From: a virus
DNA: 64,000 nucleotides
Virus record (IMG/VR): IMGVR_UViG_3300032334_001937
Location: 1-64,000 of that record
Direction: 5' to 3' (one strand)
Positions 1 to 6,866 of the stretch are shown here, piece by piece. The notes below the pieces were generated by a model that had not been told where the DNA came from, did not search any database, and saw nothing but the letters and a program-made list of their open reading frames with translations. The position numbers and the translations under genes were made by a program. Each line of letters opens with the position of its first letter. Positions within the stretch are counted from its first letter, which is position 1.

Positions 1-123
1 TTGGCGTATACCGCTTGTGTTTTCAAGGGTATGCCAAATAATATTTTTATTATTTTTTGTTACTGCTTGGCTTACTTCAAGAATCTGATCTAAACTTAAA
101 AAGTTATCATCATAGATAAACAA
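1..123 (-). CDS. Partial CDS, possible 2OG-Fe(II) oxygenase N-terminus
   Basis: An open frame runs from a TTG at 123 leftwards out of the window, so only the first 41 residues are visible. An AAAGGA ribosome site lies five bases before the TTG, just after the stop of the gene at 133-537. The start (FIYDDNFLSLDQI) resembles the 'I-x-x-D/N-F-L' opening of the 2OG-Fe(II) oxygenases at 1940 and 4670, but the catalytic part is outside the window. The family call is therefore tentative; a different phage protein is possible. Confidence 0.45.
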   Translation of the reverse strand, partial: MFIYDDNFLSLDQILEVSQAVTKNNKNIIWHTLENTSGIRQ

Positions 124-132
124 CTTTATCCT

Positions 133-537
133 TTAGGAGTTCCAGTTCCATACATGGTCATACTTTTCCCAAGCATGGGTTCCACTAAGATTAAAAGCAC
201 TAATAAAGGCAGTAAAAGTACCGTCTACGTCAACAATTACATTGTTTGCTCTTGCAACATTAAAAGTCTGACCATTCATTGCTTGATCTTCTGGATTGAG
301 AAGTCCGCTAACTGTTATAACAAGAGGGGTGCTTTCTGGCATGTAATCTGTTAAGTATGGAGGGAAAGAATTATTAAAGAACATTGTGCTATTGCTAAAT
401 ACTGCGTCATAGCCAACATCATTAAGATTAACGCTTGATATGCTTAAGGTTCTAGAAAATGTTGCTCCAGCATTTCCCATAATGTTTCCTGAGCCTGTTA
501 TTGTTCCTGCTCCGAATATTGATCTTGGTGCTACCAT
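133..537 (-). CDS. Hypothetical protein, possibly a small virion protein
   Basis: This 134-residue protein has a Gly/Ser/Thr- and Asn-rich, beta-looking composition with aromatic residues at the C-terminus and no cysteines. That composition is common in phage virion or fibre accessory proteins, but I recognise no family. The start is supported by an AAAGGAG ribosome site eight bases upstream and by an extended -10 box at 564-569. Its promoter is back to back with that of the gene at 614. The partial gene at 1-123 follows 9 bases downstream, so the two are probably co-transcribed. Confidence 0.6.
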   Translation of the reverse strand: MVAPRSIFGAGTITGSGNIMGNAGATFSRTLSISSVNLNDVGYDAVFSNSTMFFNNSFPPYLTDYMPESTPLVITVSGLLNPEDQAMNGQTFNVARANNVIVDVDGTFTAFISAFNLSGTHAWEKYDHVWNWNS

Positions 538-563
538 TTACTACTCCTTTGAAAGATAGTATT

Positions 564-569
564 ATTATA
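564..569 (-). promoter_or_regulatory. Extended -10 promoter for 133-537
   Basis: On the minus strand the bases read TGATATAAT, an extended -10 (TGN-TATAAT), about 27 bases before the ATG at 537. This leaves room for a short leader with an AAAGGAG ribosome site. No good -35 is visible. Confidence 0.55.
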
Positions 570-578
570 TCATCTTTA

Positions 579-607
579 TTGACTTTATAGCACGAAAGGA
601 GTATACT
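579..607 (+). promoter_or_regulatory. Consensus promoter, leaderless start at 614
   Basis: TTGACT (579-584), a 17-base spacer and TATACT (602-607) form a near-perfect sigma-70-type promoter. The ATG of the next gene is six bases after the -10 box, so the expected transcription start falls at or next to the A of the ATG. The GGAG inside the spacer cannot serve as a ribosome site on that transcript. Confidence 0.8.
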
Positions 608-613
608 GGGTAT

Positions 614-832
614 ATGACGTATGATGAACTTTTAGAGGCTGTAAATAGCCCAACTTATATGCAAAGCAGAACCTTGGATCATCCCTATATTGCCCTTCGT
701 GCAGTAGTGGAATTGCATAGTCCACAGGACATTACTTTGCCTAATGGTGATTGGGGAAGTAACTGCATTGAGTGTGATGGATTGTTTTATCCATGCCCGA
801 CTATTTTGGCTATTAAAAAAGAATTGCAATGA
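614..832 (+). CDS. Small conserved actinophage-type protein
   Basis: This 72-residue protein ends in a Cys-x2-Cys region followed by YPCPTI and a short helix. I recall that arrangement from small actinophage proteins of unknown role, possibly metal-binding. It is the first gene after a consensus promoter and appears to be translated from a leaderless mRNA. Its stop overlaps the next start as ATGA, which implies translational coupling. No function can be assigned. Confidence 0.7.
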   Translation: MTYDELLEAVNSPTYMQSRTLDHPYIALRAVVELHSPQDITLPNGDWGSNCIECDGLFYPCPTILAIKKELQ

Positions 833-1050
833 CAGACTGTAACTGCTGCACTGATCCAGATTGCTGTGCATGCTACTGTGATGACTTAGAGACTGACGGA
901 GGATATATGCAAAAGTATAATGAAATTAAATTTAAAAACACATGGATTCACTATGGTGGTTCATTTAAGCGTATTGGATTGGGTTTTAACATTGATTCAT
1001 ATTCCATAAACATAGACTTCCTTTGGTTCTGGGTAAGCATAGAGCGATAG
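829..1050 (+). CDS. Small cysteine-rich protein
   Basis: The 73-residue product has eight cysteines in its first 18 residues (CNCCTDPDCCACYC), a strong candidate metal-binding knuckle. The C-terminal half is beta-like and aromatic (IHYGGSFKRIGLGF onward) and resembles a small domain seen in actinophage proteins. It overlaps the stop of the previous gene by 4 bases (ATGA). The function is unknown. Confidence 0.65.
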   Translation: MTDCNCCTDPDCCACYCDDLETDGGYMQKYNEIKFKNTWIHYGGSFKRIGLGFNIDSYSINIDFLWFWVSIER

Positions 1051-1057
1051 CTTTTGG

Positions 1058-1063
1058 TATACT
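1058..1063 (+). promoter_or_regulatory. Extended -10, leaderless start at 1070
   Basis: TGGTATACT provides an extended -10, with TATACT exactly six bases before the ATG at 1070. There is no Shine-Dalgarno sequence between them. The pattern matches the leaderless starts elsewhere in the window. Confidence 0.65.
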
Positions 1064-1069
1064 AAGTAC

Positions 1070-1174
1070 ATGTGTGATTGTAGGGTGTGTCAGTTAGAGT
1101 CTAAGTACCCTGCCGAAATTGACGGCGTAATTGCAAAGGTATTTGAGTATATTATGGAGGGGCAAAATGGATGA
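1070..1174 (+). CDS. 34-residue Cys-rich leader ORF
   Basis: The ORF encodes MCDCRVCQLESKYPAEIDGV and 14 more residues, with a CxCxxC motif at the N-terminus. It starts leaderlessly six bases after a -10 box. Its TGA lies just inside the next gene, whose ATG is at 1167, so it probably delivers ribosomes to the oxygenase gene. The GGAGGGG that serves as the ribosome site of that gene lies within this ORF. It may also be a functional metal-binding micropeptide. Confidence 0.55.
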   Translation: MCDCRVCQLESKYPAEIDGVIAKVFEYIMEGQNG

Positions 1175-1943
1175 TCAGCTATGGAAAAAAATGACAGAGC
1201 ATACACCTCTTCATCAACTATTAAAGGTTGACGCTATAGATCAAGTAGAAAAGATAGAAGAAAACATTTGGGTTATAAAAAATTTTGTTTCACAAGAAAT
1301 TCTTGATGCATATAATTCATATATAAATTCTATAGATGAAAAAAAATGGTGGGAAAAAAATAAAGATTGGTGGGTTGGAAAGTATATACCAATAGAAACT
1401 AACTCTGTAATTTTTCCAGTTTCAGATCAACTTGTAAAGAAGTTAGAGTCAATAGTTAATGACAATATTTTTATTGGTGCTTTTGGTTCAATTCACAGAC
1501 TAACTCCAGGTCAAGGAATGTTTATTCATACAGACAATCCAACAGAAAAAAGACCTATCTATGATGAAAACAAAGAACAAGTTGGAGAAACTAACGGATA
1601 CAATAACTATTGCATTTTGGCAGCTGTTTTATATTTAAATAGTTTTAATGGTGGAAATTTATACTTTCCAGAAATTGGTGTTGAATACCATGGAAACCCT
1701 GGAGACTTAGTTTTATTCCCTGGAACTGGCAAAAGATACGATCACGGAGTAAGACCACTTGAAGAAGGATCAAACAGATATATAACTACTGGATTTGGTT
1801 ACGACAAAAAGGGTAAAGAGCTAAAAGAAGCTAGCTATGTATTTGAAAATGTTGAAACTGGAGAGTATATAGATATTGAACCATCAAAGGTTGTTAACAA
1901 TCCAGAAGAAGCAATGAAACTACCGCCAAGGCTTATAAATTGA
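1167..1943 (+). CDS. 2OG-Fe(II) oxygenase (prolyl-hydroxylase-like)
   Basis: This 258-residue protein has the cupin-fold signature of 2-oxoglutarate/Fe(II) dioxygenases. The HxD iron ligands are His121 and Asp123 (FIHTDN), the distal His is His193 (YDHGV), and Arg204 is the expected 2OG-binding residue. The core segment NGGNLYFPEIG is typical of the P4H-like group. The ATG at 1167 is preferred over an upstream in-frame start because GGAGGGG lies five bases before it. The next gene is a shorter paralogue sharing the N-terminal EENIWVI-NF block, so the pair looks like a tandem duplication. The substrate is unknown. Confidence 0.85.
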   Translation: MDDQLWKKMTEHTPLHQLLKVDAIDQVEKIEENIWVIKNFVSQEILDAYNSYINSIDEKKWWEKNKDWWVGKYIPIETNSVIFPVSDQLVKKLESIVNDNIFIGAFGSIHRLTPGQGMFIHTDNPTEKRPIYDENKEQVGETNGYNNYCILAAVLYLNSFNGGNLYFPEIGVEYHGNPGDLVLFPGTGKRYDHGVRPLEEGSNRYITTGFGYDKKGKELKEASYVFENVETGEYIDIEPSKVVNNPEEAMKLPPRLIN

Positions 1944-2530
1944 AAGATACAGAGCTAATATTTAATCATCCTAGTTTTAAAAGGGTGGAAGAAAACATTT
2001 GGGTTATACATAATTTTTTACTTGATTCTGAGCGTCAATCGTATATTAATGCAGCAGAACTTGCAGATGAGAGTGAATGGTGGAACCAAAATACTGGATG
2101 GTATGATGGAAAGTTTTTATCAATTGTAAATAAGCCTGTATTTAATGTGTCACTTGTAGTTGAACAAAGATTTGCAAGTTTATTTAAAAACAAAGATAAC
2201 TATACTTTTGGAAACCCTTCATCAATTCATAGAATTTTTCCAGATCAAGAAATGTTTGTTCATGCAGATTTTCCAGAGTTAGATAATATGGATCAGGATT
2301 GTGTGTTGTTTAATGCTGCTATATATCACAATGAATTTGATGGGGGTGAACTGTTTTATCCAGAGATAGGAATTGAATATAAGCCTTTGCCTGGGGATTT
2401 AGTCATACATCCTGGCACCACAAGGTATAGGCATGGAGTAAAAAAGGTTGTCGGAAACAAAATAAGATATATGTCAAATACCTGGGTAGCCGATGAGCTT
2501 GGGCTTAACATAAAGGTAACTGGATATTAA
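1940..2530 (+). CDS. 2OG-Fe(II) oxygenase, tandem paralogue
   Basis: The 196-residue paralogue of the preceding gene has iron ligands His108 and Asp110 (FVHADF) and His165 (YRHGV), with Arg176 as the 2OG contact. It starts at a TTG overlapping the previous TGA (TTGA), implying translational coupling. The shared EENIWVI-NF N-terminus and the DGGELFYPEIG core support duplication and divergence. The protein could hydroxylate a protein, sugar or small molecule; nothing here discriminates. Confidence 0.85.
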   Translation: MKDTELIFNHPSFKRVEENIWVIHNFLLDSERQSYINAAELADESEWWNQNTGWYDGKFLSIVNKPVFNVSLVVEQRFASLFKNKDNYTFGNPSSIHRIFPDQEMFVHADFPELDNMDQDCVLFNAAIYHNEFDGGELFYPEIGIEYKPLPGDLVIHPGTTRYRHGVKKVVGNKIRYMSNTWVADELGLNIKVTGY

Positions 2531-2543
2531 ATAAGTTTTAGTG

Positions 2544-2549
2544 TATACT
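2544..2549 (+). promoter_or_regulatory. -10 box upstream of 2570
   Basis: TATACT lies 20 bases before the ATG at 2570, followed by a GGAGG ribosome site. This promoter gives a normal leadered mRNA, in contrast to the leaderless starts nearby. No clear -35 is seen. Confidence 0.45.
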
Positions 2550-2569
2550 TATTATCTAGTGGAGGAAAA

Positions 2570-2737
2570 ATGCCAAAAGTATTATGTTTTAATTGTGGAG
2601 CATCGTTTGAAGTTAAGTATGAGATTAAAAATCCTACTAAGCAATGCCCTAAATGCCTTAATAAACCACAAAACAAAATGATGGATATTGGGTTTAGCAA
2701 GGATGACTTTTATAAAACTCAGGAATCTTTTGAGTGA
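2570..2737 (+). CDS. Small zinc-ribbon protein
   Basis: The 55-residue ORF starts MPKVLCFNCGASFEV and carries two Cys pairs (CxxC near residues 6-9 and 26-29), a simple zinc ribbon. A strong GGAGG ribosome site lies five bases upstream. Such proteins are common in phages as unassigned nucleic-acid- or protein-binding modules. Confidence 0.7.
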   Translation: MPKVLCFNCGASFEVKYEIKNPTKQCPKCLNKPQNKMMDIGFSKDDFYKTQESFE

Positions 2738-2788
2738 TCATTAATTACCTTGATTGGCTTAGTGTAAACAATATAGAATGGGAATAAA

Positions 2789-3061
2789 ATGAGTACTTGT
2801 GCTATTTGTCGTAGACATACAGATGCCCCTACAATTTGGCAGGGAGCAAAGCTTTGTATTGATTGCGTTCCCAAAGAACGTAAAGCATTTACATATGATG
2901 TAGTTGATGAAGATGTTATCCTTAAGATTGTTACTAGGTCCCCTGGAAAATGGATGCTGGTTGATAGAGAAACAGGGCAAACATATCAGGGTAATCCCAA
3001 TGGTTACTGGGATAGACTTGATCCAGTCATTAAAGATGTTGACAACAATAAGAAACCTTGA
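2789..3061 (+). CDS. Zinc-finger-type hypothetical protein
   Basis: The 90-residue protein has an N-terminal CAICRRH pair and a second CIDC pair, forming a four-cysteine zinc site, followed by a basic/acidic C-terminal domain. A TAGAAT box with an upstream TTGATT may drive it, and GGGA precedes the ATG. No specific function is recognised. Confidence 0.65.
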   Translation: MSTCAICRRHTDAPTIWQGAKLCIDCVPKERKAFTYDVVDEDVILKIVTRSPGKWMLVDRETGQTYQGNPNGYWDRLDPVIKDVDNNKKP

Positions 3062-3089
3062 TACACTTAATTAAAAGAAAAGAGGAATT

Positions 3090-3305
3090 ATGCTAGATAA
3101 ATTATTTAAGTACTGGTCAATTGGCATTTTGCCAGTTACGGCTGTTTTTGCATTAAGCTACATTATTGCTGTGGTACCTCACCTTGGTGCAGTTCTTGTT
3201 ACTCTTGCACTTTTTATTGGTACCCCAATTTTTGTTGGTAATGTAATCATGTTTGAAAAAGAACGCAAAGAACGTCTTAAGGCAAAGTTGAGCAAGAAAA
3301 AGTGA
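3090..3305 (+). CDS. Small two-helix membrane protein
   Basis: The 71-residue product has two hydrophobic segments (about residues 11-30 and 34-52) and a strongly basic C-terminus ending in several Lys. An AGAGGAATT ribosome site precedes the ATG. Its size and topology fit a small phage inner-membrane protein, holin-like in shape, but it lies far from the endolysin. Confidence 0.65.
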   Translation: MLDKLFKYWSIGILPVTAVFALSYIIAVVPHLGAVLVTLALFIGTPIFVGNVIMFEKERKERLKAKLSKKK

Positions 3306-3403
3306 AAGAGCCAAAGATTACAAAGATGGACTGGAAAGCACTAGGTTATTGGCCAGTTTATGAAGATGGCAAGCTAAAATGGGTGCCTCAAGAAAAAAAA
3401 TAA
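3302..3403 (+). CDS. 33-residue ORF, coupled
   Basis: A GTG start overlaps the stop of the upstream membrane protein (GTGA). The product is a short basic Trp/Tyr-containing peptide (starts VKEPKITKMDWKALGYW). The overlap and the lack of a gap support translation. No function is known. Confidence 0.45.
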   Translation: MKEPKITKMDWKALGYWPVYEDGKLKWVPQEKK

Positions 3404-3407
3404 GTGC

Positions 3408-3413
3408 TATAAT
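3408..3413 (+). promoter_or_regulatory. Extended -10, leaderless start at 3420
   Basis: TGCTATAAT is a perfect extended -10, with six bases (ggacac) between the -10 box and the ATG at 3420. There is no ribosome site, so transcription likely begins at the ATG. The promoter lies at the end of the preceding small ORF. Confidence 0.75.
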
Positions 3414-3419
3414 GGACAC

Positions 3420-4205
3420 ATGAAATCAATTTATGATATAGAAATGGCCTCTGCTGAAGGAAAATCTAACTTCTTGCAGCAGTTTAAAGGCAAAGCAGTC
3501 CTATTAATTAACACAACAGTAGGTTGTGGTAATGCTGGTCAGATGGAACCAATCCAATGGATCCAGGAAAAGTATGCTGGCGAAGACTTCTCTGTTGTTG
3601 CTATCCCAACTAATGACTACTGTGGTCCTGAAATTACTAAGGGCAGATGGGCAGAAGGAATTAGCTGTGGTCTTGATTCAAAGAATTATGGCGAAGAAGT
3701 ATATGGAGTTACATTTCCATTCTCAGAAATGATCGCATCAAACCCAATGGAGGTTCCAAAGGAATCACCTTGGAATGGTGTAGGTCATGGCAAGAATGGT
3801 CTTGGTCAAGACTTTCAGCCACCTCATGAGTTGTACCAAGAAGTTTGTCATCAGACAGCATTAGTTCGTCAAAAAAGAGCAGAGCTTGGTCTAGAAGACA
3901 AAAAAGATTATACTTCACAGTGGCTTAACGAGCATGACGGTGGTACGCTTATGTGCTGCAACTTTGAAAAGTATCTTATTGATAAGGATGGTTTTGTAGT
4001 AAAGCACTATGCTTGTACAACACTTAACTATGATGTAGAGCGTACATACAAAGAAGATCTTGCAGCTCAAGGAATCTTTGCTACACTAAATAAGGCTAGA
4101 ACACCTGAAATCTTTGAAGAAGAATATGCTGTTATTACAGGTCATATTGAATCATTGATTGCTGGCGAAAAGTCAATCTTAAACTCTTATGCTTTAACAG
4201 CATAA
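3420..4205 (+). CDS. Glutathione-peroxidase-like thioredoxin-fold protein
   Basis: This 261-residue protein keeps the skeleton of the glutathione peroxidase family: VLLINTTVGCGNAGQ with a candidate peroxidatic Cys36, VVAIPTNDYCGPE in place of the usual FPCNQF block, YGVTFPFSEMI, and NFEKYLIDKDGFVVKHY near residues 181-197. It is clearly longer than usual members (about 160-180 residues) because of an insertion near residues 105-175. The catalytic Gln and Trp of classical enzymes are not conserved, so activity is uncertain. It could be a peroxidase, a thiol oxidoreductase or a repurposed fold. It is a single-gene unit with its own leaderless promoter. Confidence 0.75.
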   Translation: MKSIYDIEMASAEGKSNFLQQFKGKAVLLINTTVGCGNAGQMEPIQWIQEKYAGEDFSVVAIPTNDYCGPEITKGRWAEGISCGLDSKNYGEEVYGVTFPFSEMIASNPMEVPKESPWNGVGHGKNGLGQDFQPPHELYQEVCHQTALVRQKRAELGLEDKKDYTSQWLNEHDGGTLMCCNFEKYLIDKDGFVVKHYACTTLNYDVERTYKEDLAAQGIFATLNKARTPEIFEEEYAVITGHIESLIAGEKSILNSYALTA

Positions 4206-4211
4206 AGAATT

Positions 4212-4670
4212 TTAATTAGCTTTAGATAAATCTACTAATAGATGTATTCTGTCAGTGTTTCCATTGTTTAAGACTTTGTGCCATTTTTTGTAATCAAACT
4301 CCCAGCACTCGCCAACCTTTATATTTATTTGGCTATTTCCACAATGAAACATAACTTCTTTGTTTGTCTTAATTGCTATGTGAAACCTTCTTAGGTCGTT
4401 AACTTCATCAGCATGCTCTCTAATATCTTCATGTGCTGGTAGTAATGTTACGGAACGTTGCATCATTTTCCCACCAAACCTATTAATTAAATCTTCTACT
4501 ATAGGTTCTATTAACAAGTCTAATTCTACATTTTGTTTGTGATTAATGCTTTTATAATTAGGAGCATTGTGCACATCTGGATCTGGATCTTTATCCCATA
4601 CTTGAGGGTTATCATCTAAAAACTTAATTATAGATTCAACACTATAGTTTGTTATTAGTTCAAAGTCCAT
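4212..4670 (-). CDS. Aspartyl/asparaginyl beta-hydroxylase-like oxygenase
   Basis: The product (152 residues from the ATG at 4670) has the core of the Asp/Asn beta-hydroxylase branch: His86-x-Asp88 (EHADE), a block LRRFHIAIKTN, VGECWEFDYKKWHKV with His121, and Arg131 in DRIHLLVDL. It starts one base inside the stop of the upstream oxygenase (TGATG), so the two oxygenases form a coupled pair. It converges on the GPx-like gene, 6 bases apart. The substrate is unknown. Confidence 0.82.
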   Translation of the reverse strand: MDFELITNYSVESIIKFLDDNPQVWDKDPDPDVHNAPNYKSINHKQNVELDLLIEPIVEDLINRFGGKMMQRSVTLLPAHEDIREHADEVNDLRRFHIAIKTNKEVMFHCGNSQINIKVGECWEFDYKKWHKVLNNGNTDRIHLLVDLSKAN

Positions 4671-5326
4671 CAGCAATCTTCAGATGTACTCATTGGAATG
4701 TTATCTGAATCATTCCAGCAATTTCCGTAAAGTGTGTGTCTTGAGTTACCAGCGGTAATCTTATTAACTCTATGGTGCAGTTTAGATTTTGTAATTATGA
4801 CCACTAATCTTCCTGCTTTTGGTTCAATCTTAATTGGTGGATCTATAAACTCTAGTTCTCCACCTTCAAAATCGTCATTAAGATATAGGCTAAATGATGC
4901 ATTAACATTCTCTGTTGGATCCTCATGAATTTGCATAGCAAAGTTAAGTGGCTTTTCAAAGTCTAGGTCTGGCTGAAGGTTTGCCTCTATCTCTTCGTCT
5001 GTCATATACTTAAATGTTTGCAGTGTGCCGTGTGATCTGTATGTCTTTGGAAGCACTGAAGCTAGTCTATCCCATATTTCATTAAAGATAGGAAAATGCA
5101 ATGTTACTGATTCAGCGTCTGGAATCATTACGTTTCCATTTTCATCATACCTTGGCTCAACATTAATAAACTTATTTAAGATATTCTTGTATGGGGAACG
5201 CATTGTTGTGTACCAGTCATTTGGATCGTCGCACCAAACCTTAAACCAGGCAAGTTCTTCTTGCGTAAGAAAGTCATCAATGTACCAGATATCTTCGTGT
5301 AGCTGCATTTTATTAAAATTAGTCAT
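4670..5326 (-). CDS. 2OG-Fe(II) oxygenase (P4H-like)
   Basis: The 218-residue protein has the DIWYIDDFL start, HxD ligands His134 and Asp136 (MQIHEDP), the NDDFEGGELEF core, the distal histidine at His184 or His185 (LHHRV) and Arg196. It begins from an apparently leaderless promoter (TATAAT at 5333-5338, six bases before the ATG) and is followed by the coupled beta-hydroxylase-like gene. It may act on a phage or host surface protein or on a sugar; this cannot be resolved here. Confidence 0.85.
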   Translation of the reverse strand: MTNFNKMQLHEDIWYIDDFLTQEELAWFKVWCDDPNDWYTTMRSPYKNILNKFINVEPRYDENGNVMIPDAESVTLHFPIFNEIWDRLASVLPKTYRSHGTLQTFKYMTDEEIEANLQPDLDFEKPLNFAMQIHEDPTENVNASFSLYLNDDFEGGELEFIDPPIKIEPKAGRLVVIITKSKLHHRVNKITAGNSRHTLYGNCWNDSDNIPMSTSEDC

Positions 5327-5332
5327 AAATCC

Positions 5333-5338
5333 ATTATA
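5333..5338 (-). promoter_or_regulatory. Extended -10, leaderless start at 5326
   Basis: The minus strand reads TGGTATAAT, then six bases, then the ATG at 5326. It is divergent from the promoter at 5360-5388 and the two RNA polymerase footprints would overlap. Confidence 0.7.
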
Positions 5339-5359
5339 CCATCAAGCTTAATAACCATA

Positions 5360-5388
5360 TTGACTAGGGGCAGTTTGTTTGATATACT
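5360..5388 (+). promoter_or_regulatory. Consensus promoter, leaderless start at 5395
   Basis: TTGACT (5360-5365), a 17-base spacer, TATACT (5383-5388), six bases and ATG at 5395. It has the same geometry as the promoter at 579-607. Confidence 0.8.
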
Positions 5389-5394
5389 GATTAT

Positions 5395-5601
5395 ATGCTA
5401 AACCTTCAAATACCAGACCCATTTGATACATTTGTACTCAAAAAGTATAAAAATGCAAAAGGGTCAAAGTATGACTTCTTTTCTGGTGAATGGTCTCATG
5501 AGTGTGGGGCCTGTAAAGAAACACTGTTTGCTCCAAGTAAAAAAGAAATCTTAAAATCAAGGCTTTATCATACTCGTAATTTGTGTCTAGGAGGATACTA
5601 A
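5395..5601 (+). CDS. Small Cys-containing protein
   Basis: The 68-residue protein has CGAC followed later by a single Cys (LCLGGY), a possible partial zinc site, and many basic residues. It appears leaderless, and its TAA overlaps the next ATG (TAATG). No family is recognised. Confidence 0.6.
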   Translation: MLNLQIPDPFDTFVLKKYKNAKGSKYDFFSGEWSHECGACKETLFAPSKKEILKSRLYHTRNLCLGGY

Positions 5602-5687
5602 TGGTACATGCTTTGTTTTTGATTCCCGCTTTTATAATGGGCTATGTTGCTTGCTATATTGCAATGACATATAAGGTAGATAAATAA
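5601..5687 (+). CDS. 28-residue membrane micropeptide
   Basis: The ORF encodes one hydrophobic helix (starts MVHALFLIPAFIMGYVACYI). It has a TAGGAGGA ribosome site and TAATG overlaps on both sides, so it sits cleanly in the operon. No role is known. Confidence 0.5.
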   Translation: MVHALFLIPAFIMGYVACYIAMTYKVDK

Positions 5688-5920
5688 TGGCTGATTGGAC
5701 AGATGAACTAACTGAAGAACAAAAAAATAATATTATGGATTTGATTGTTACAACAGTCAAAGAAATTAGGTATCAGATGGATCAAGATATTTTGTTTACC
5801 CAACAGATTTGGGAACGCAAAGGTTTTCTAAAAAGCCGTAGAACTCGCAAAGCATTTGATGCTTGTCGTGCAATTGTTAAAGGCAAGAATGAAGTATTTG
5901 AAGATCAAGATGAACTATAA
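5687..5920 (+). CDS. Hypothetical helical protein
   Basis: The 77-residue product is mostly helical, with an acidic start (DELTEEQKN) and a basic middle. It overlaps the preceding TAA by one base. It resembles small unassigned actinophage proteins; no domain is recognised. Confidence 0.6.
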   Translation: MADWTDELTEEQKNNIMDLIVTTVKEIRYQMDQDILFTQQIWERKGFLKSRRTRKAFDACRAIVKGKNEVFEDQDEL

Positions 5921-6083
5921 AGAAGTTATTGCAAAAACATTACAAGAGCATGGTCCAACTGCAATTAATATGCATAAGATAGAAGACCACTTTATAATGG
6001 ATATTGACTATGCTGTTATTGTAAATGCAATAGTTGAAGATTTAAAGTCTAATAATTTTGAAATAAAAAATATTATTCTTTAG
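5910..6083 (+). CDS. Hypothetical small helical protein
   Basis: The ATG at 5910 (MNYKEVIAKT) gives 57 residues with a plausible amphipathic helical pattern. An upstream in-frame ATG at 5856 would extend it through a region overlapping the previous gene and is less likely. It overlaps that gene by 11 bases and converges with the methyltransferase on the other strand, overlapping by 11 bases. Confidence 0.5.
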   Translation: MNYKEVIAKTLQEHGPTAINMHKIEDHFIMDIDYAVIVNAIVEDLKSNNFEIKNIIL

Positions 6084-6624
6084 TAATTACAAAGAGCATG
6101 TCATCAGGTGTATCACTAATTGATCTAAGATCGTAAAATGTATAGTCATACTTAAGTAAATGTCTTTTTATCGTTACTATATTTTCAGGAATCTCAATGT
6201 CTTCAATAAAATATTTACCACCTGATTTCAATTTTGGAAAATAATTATCAAAAGTTTTTAGCTGAGATTCAACTGTGTGTAACCCATCATCAATTATGTA
6301 ATCAAATGTTTCGTCCTGAAAGGTTAAGTCGCATGCTTTTTTGTCCATGGAATCAATAACATGTACCTTGTATTCTATTCCTTCTGGAACAACTCCATCA
6401 AATTTTGGATAAAGATCAACTCCAGATATTGTTGAATTTTCAAGATATGAATCCCACAAAAGAAGAGATCCCCCATATGCAACTCCAATTTCAAGTAATG
6501 AAACATCTTTTGTCTTGGTCATTTCTTTTTCATATATTGGTAGATAGTTATGAGGGTCATCTTTATCTGTAATAACCCTATCTAATATTTTTCTTAAATC
6601 TTCTAATTTTTCTTGTATACCCAT
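6073..6624 (-). CDS. Class I SAM-dependent methyltransferase
   Basis: The 183-residue protein has a SAM-binding motif I (SLLEIGVAYGGSLLLW, about residues 42-57), an acidic residue at the end of beta-2 (ISGVDLYPKF) and the motif DYIIDDGLHTVESQ (about 108-121). The last is typical of MTase_24 or macrocin-O-methyltransferase-like enzymes that act on sugars or natural products. It is a single gene with a leaderless promoter. It may modify the same surface glycan as the methyltransferase at 12099. Confidence 0.8.
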   Translation of the reverse strand: MGIQEKLEDLRKILDRVITDKDDPHNYLPIYEKEMTKTKDVSLLEIGVAYGGSLLLWDSYLENSTISGVDLYPKFDGVVPEGIEYKVHVIDSMDKKACDLTFQDETFDYIIDDGLHTVESQLKTFDNYFPKLKSGGKYFIEDIEIPENIVTIKRHLLKYDYTFYDLRSISDTPDDMLFVITKE

Positions 6625-6630
6625 TTTTTA

Positions 6631-6636
6631 ATTATA
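6631..6636 (-). promoter_or_regulatory. Extended -10, leaderless start at 6624
   Basis: The minus strand reads TGCTATAAT, six bases, ATG. It is divergent from the tRNA promoter at 6651-6679, with only 14 bases between the elements. Confidence 0.75.
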
Positions 6637-6650
6637 GCATAAAAGATAAG

Positions 6651-6679
6651 TTGACAATAAAACATATTCACTATATACT
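6651..6679 (+). promoter_or_regulatory. Consensus promoter for the tRNA cluster
   Basis: TTGACA (6651-6656), a 17-base spacer and TATACT (6674-6679) form a full consensus promoter. The first tRNA begins 12 bases after the -10 box. This is one of the strongest promoters in the window and probably drives all four tRNAs. Confidence 0.85.
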
Positions 6680-6691
6680 TATATTAAATAC

Positions 6692-6765
6692 GCAGCAGTA
6701 GCTTAGTTGGTTAAAGCCCCGAACTCATAATTCGGTAATCGTAGGTTCAAGTCCTACCTGCTGCA
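6692..6765 (+). tRNA. tRNA with CAT anticodon (Met or Ile2)
   Basis: A 74-base cloverleaf: acceptor GCAGCAG/CTGCTGC, D-stem GCTT/AAGC, anticodon stem CCGAA/TTCGG with loop CTCATAA, and T-stem GTAGG/CCTAC with loop TTCAAGT. The anticodon CAT could be elongator Met, or Ile decoding ATA if C34 becomes lysidine. The first acceptor pair is G-C, so it is not an initiator tRNA. CCA is not encoded. Confidence 0.9.
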
Positions 6766-6789
6766 CTGCTATAATTAAATAGCAAATAT

Positions 6790-6862
6790 TGGTCCATAGC
6801 TCAATTGGCAGAGCGTCCGACTGTTAATCGGAAGGTTGTAGGATCGTGCCCTACTGGACCAG
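6790..6862 (+). tRNA. tRNA-Asn (GTT)
   Basis: A 73-base cloverleaf: acceptor TGGTCCA/TGGACCA starting with a T-A pair, discriminator G, anticodon stem TCCGA/TCGGA with loop CTGTTAA, and T-stem GTAGG/CCTAC. The T-A first pair and G73 fit bacterial Asn tRNAs. The T-loop (ATCGTGC) is atypical, beginning AT rather than TT. Confidence 0.88.
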
Positions 6863-6866
6863 CAAT

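Noticed and set aside
5856-6083. Longer reading frame from 5856
   Set aside because: Its first 18 codons overlap the previous gene out of frame and give an unlikely sequence; the ATG at 5910 is preferred.
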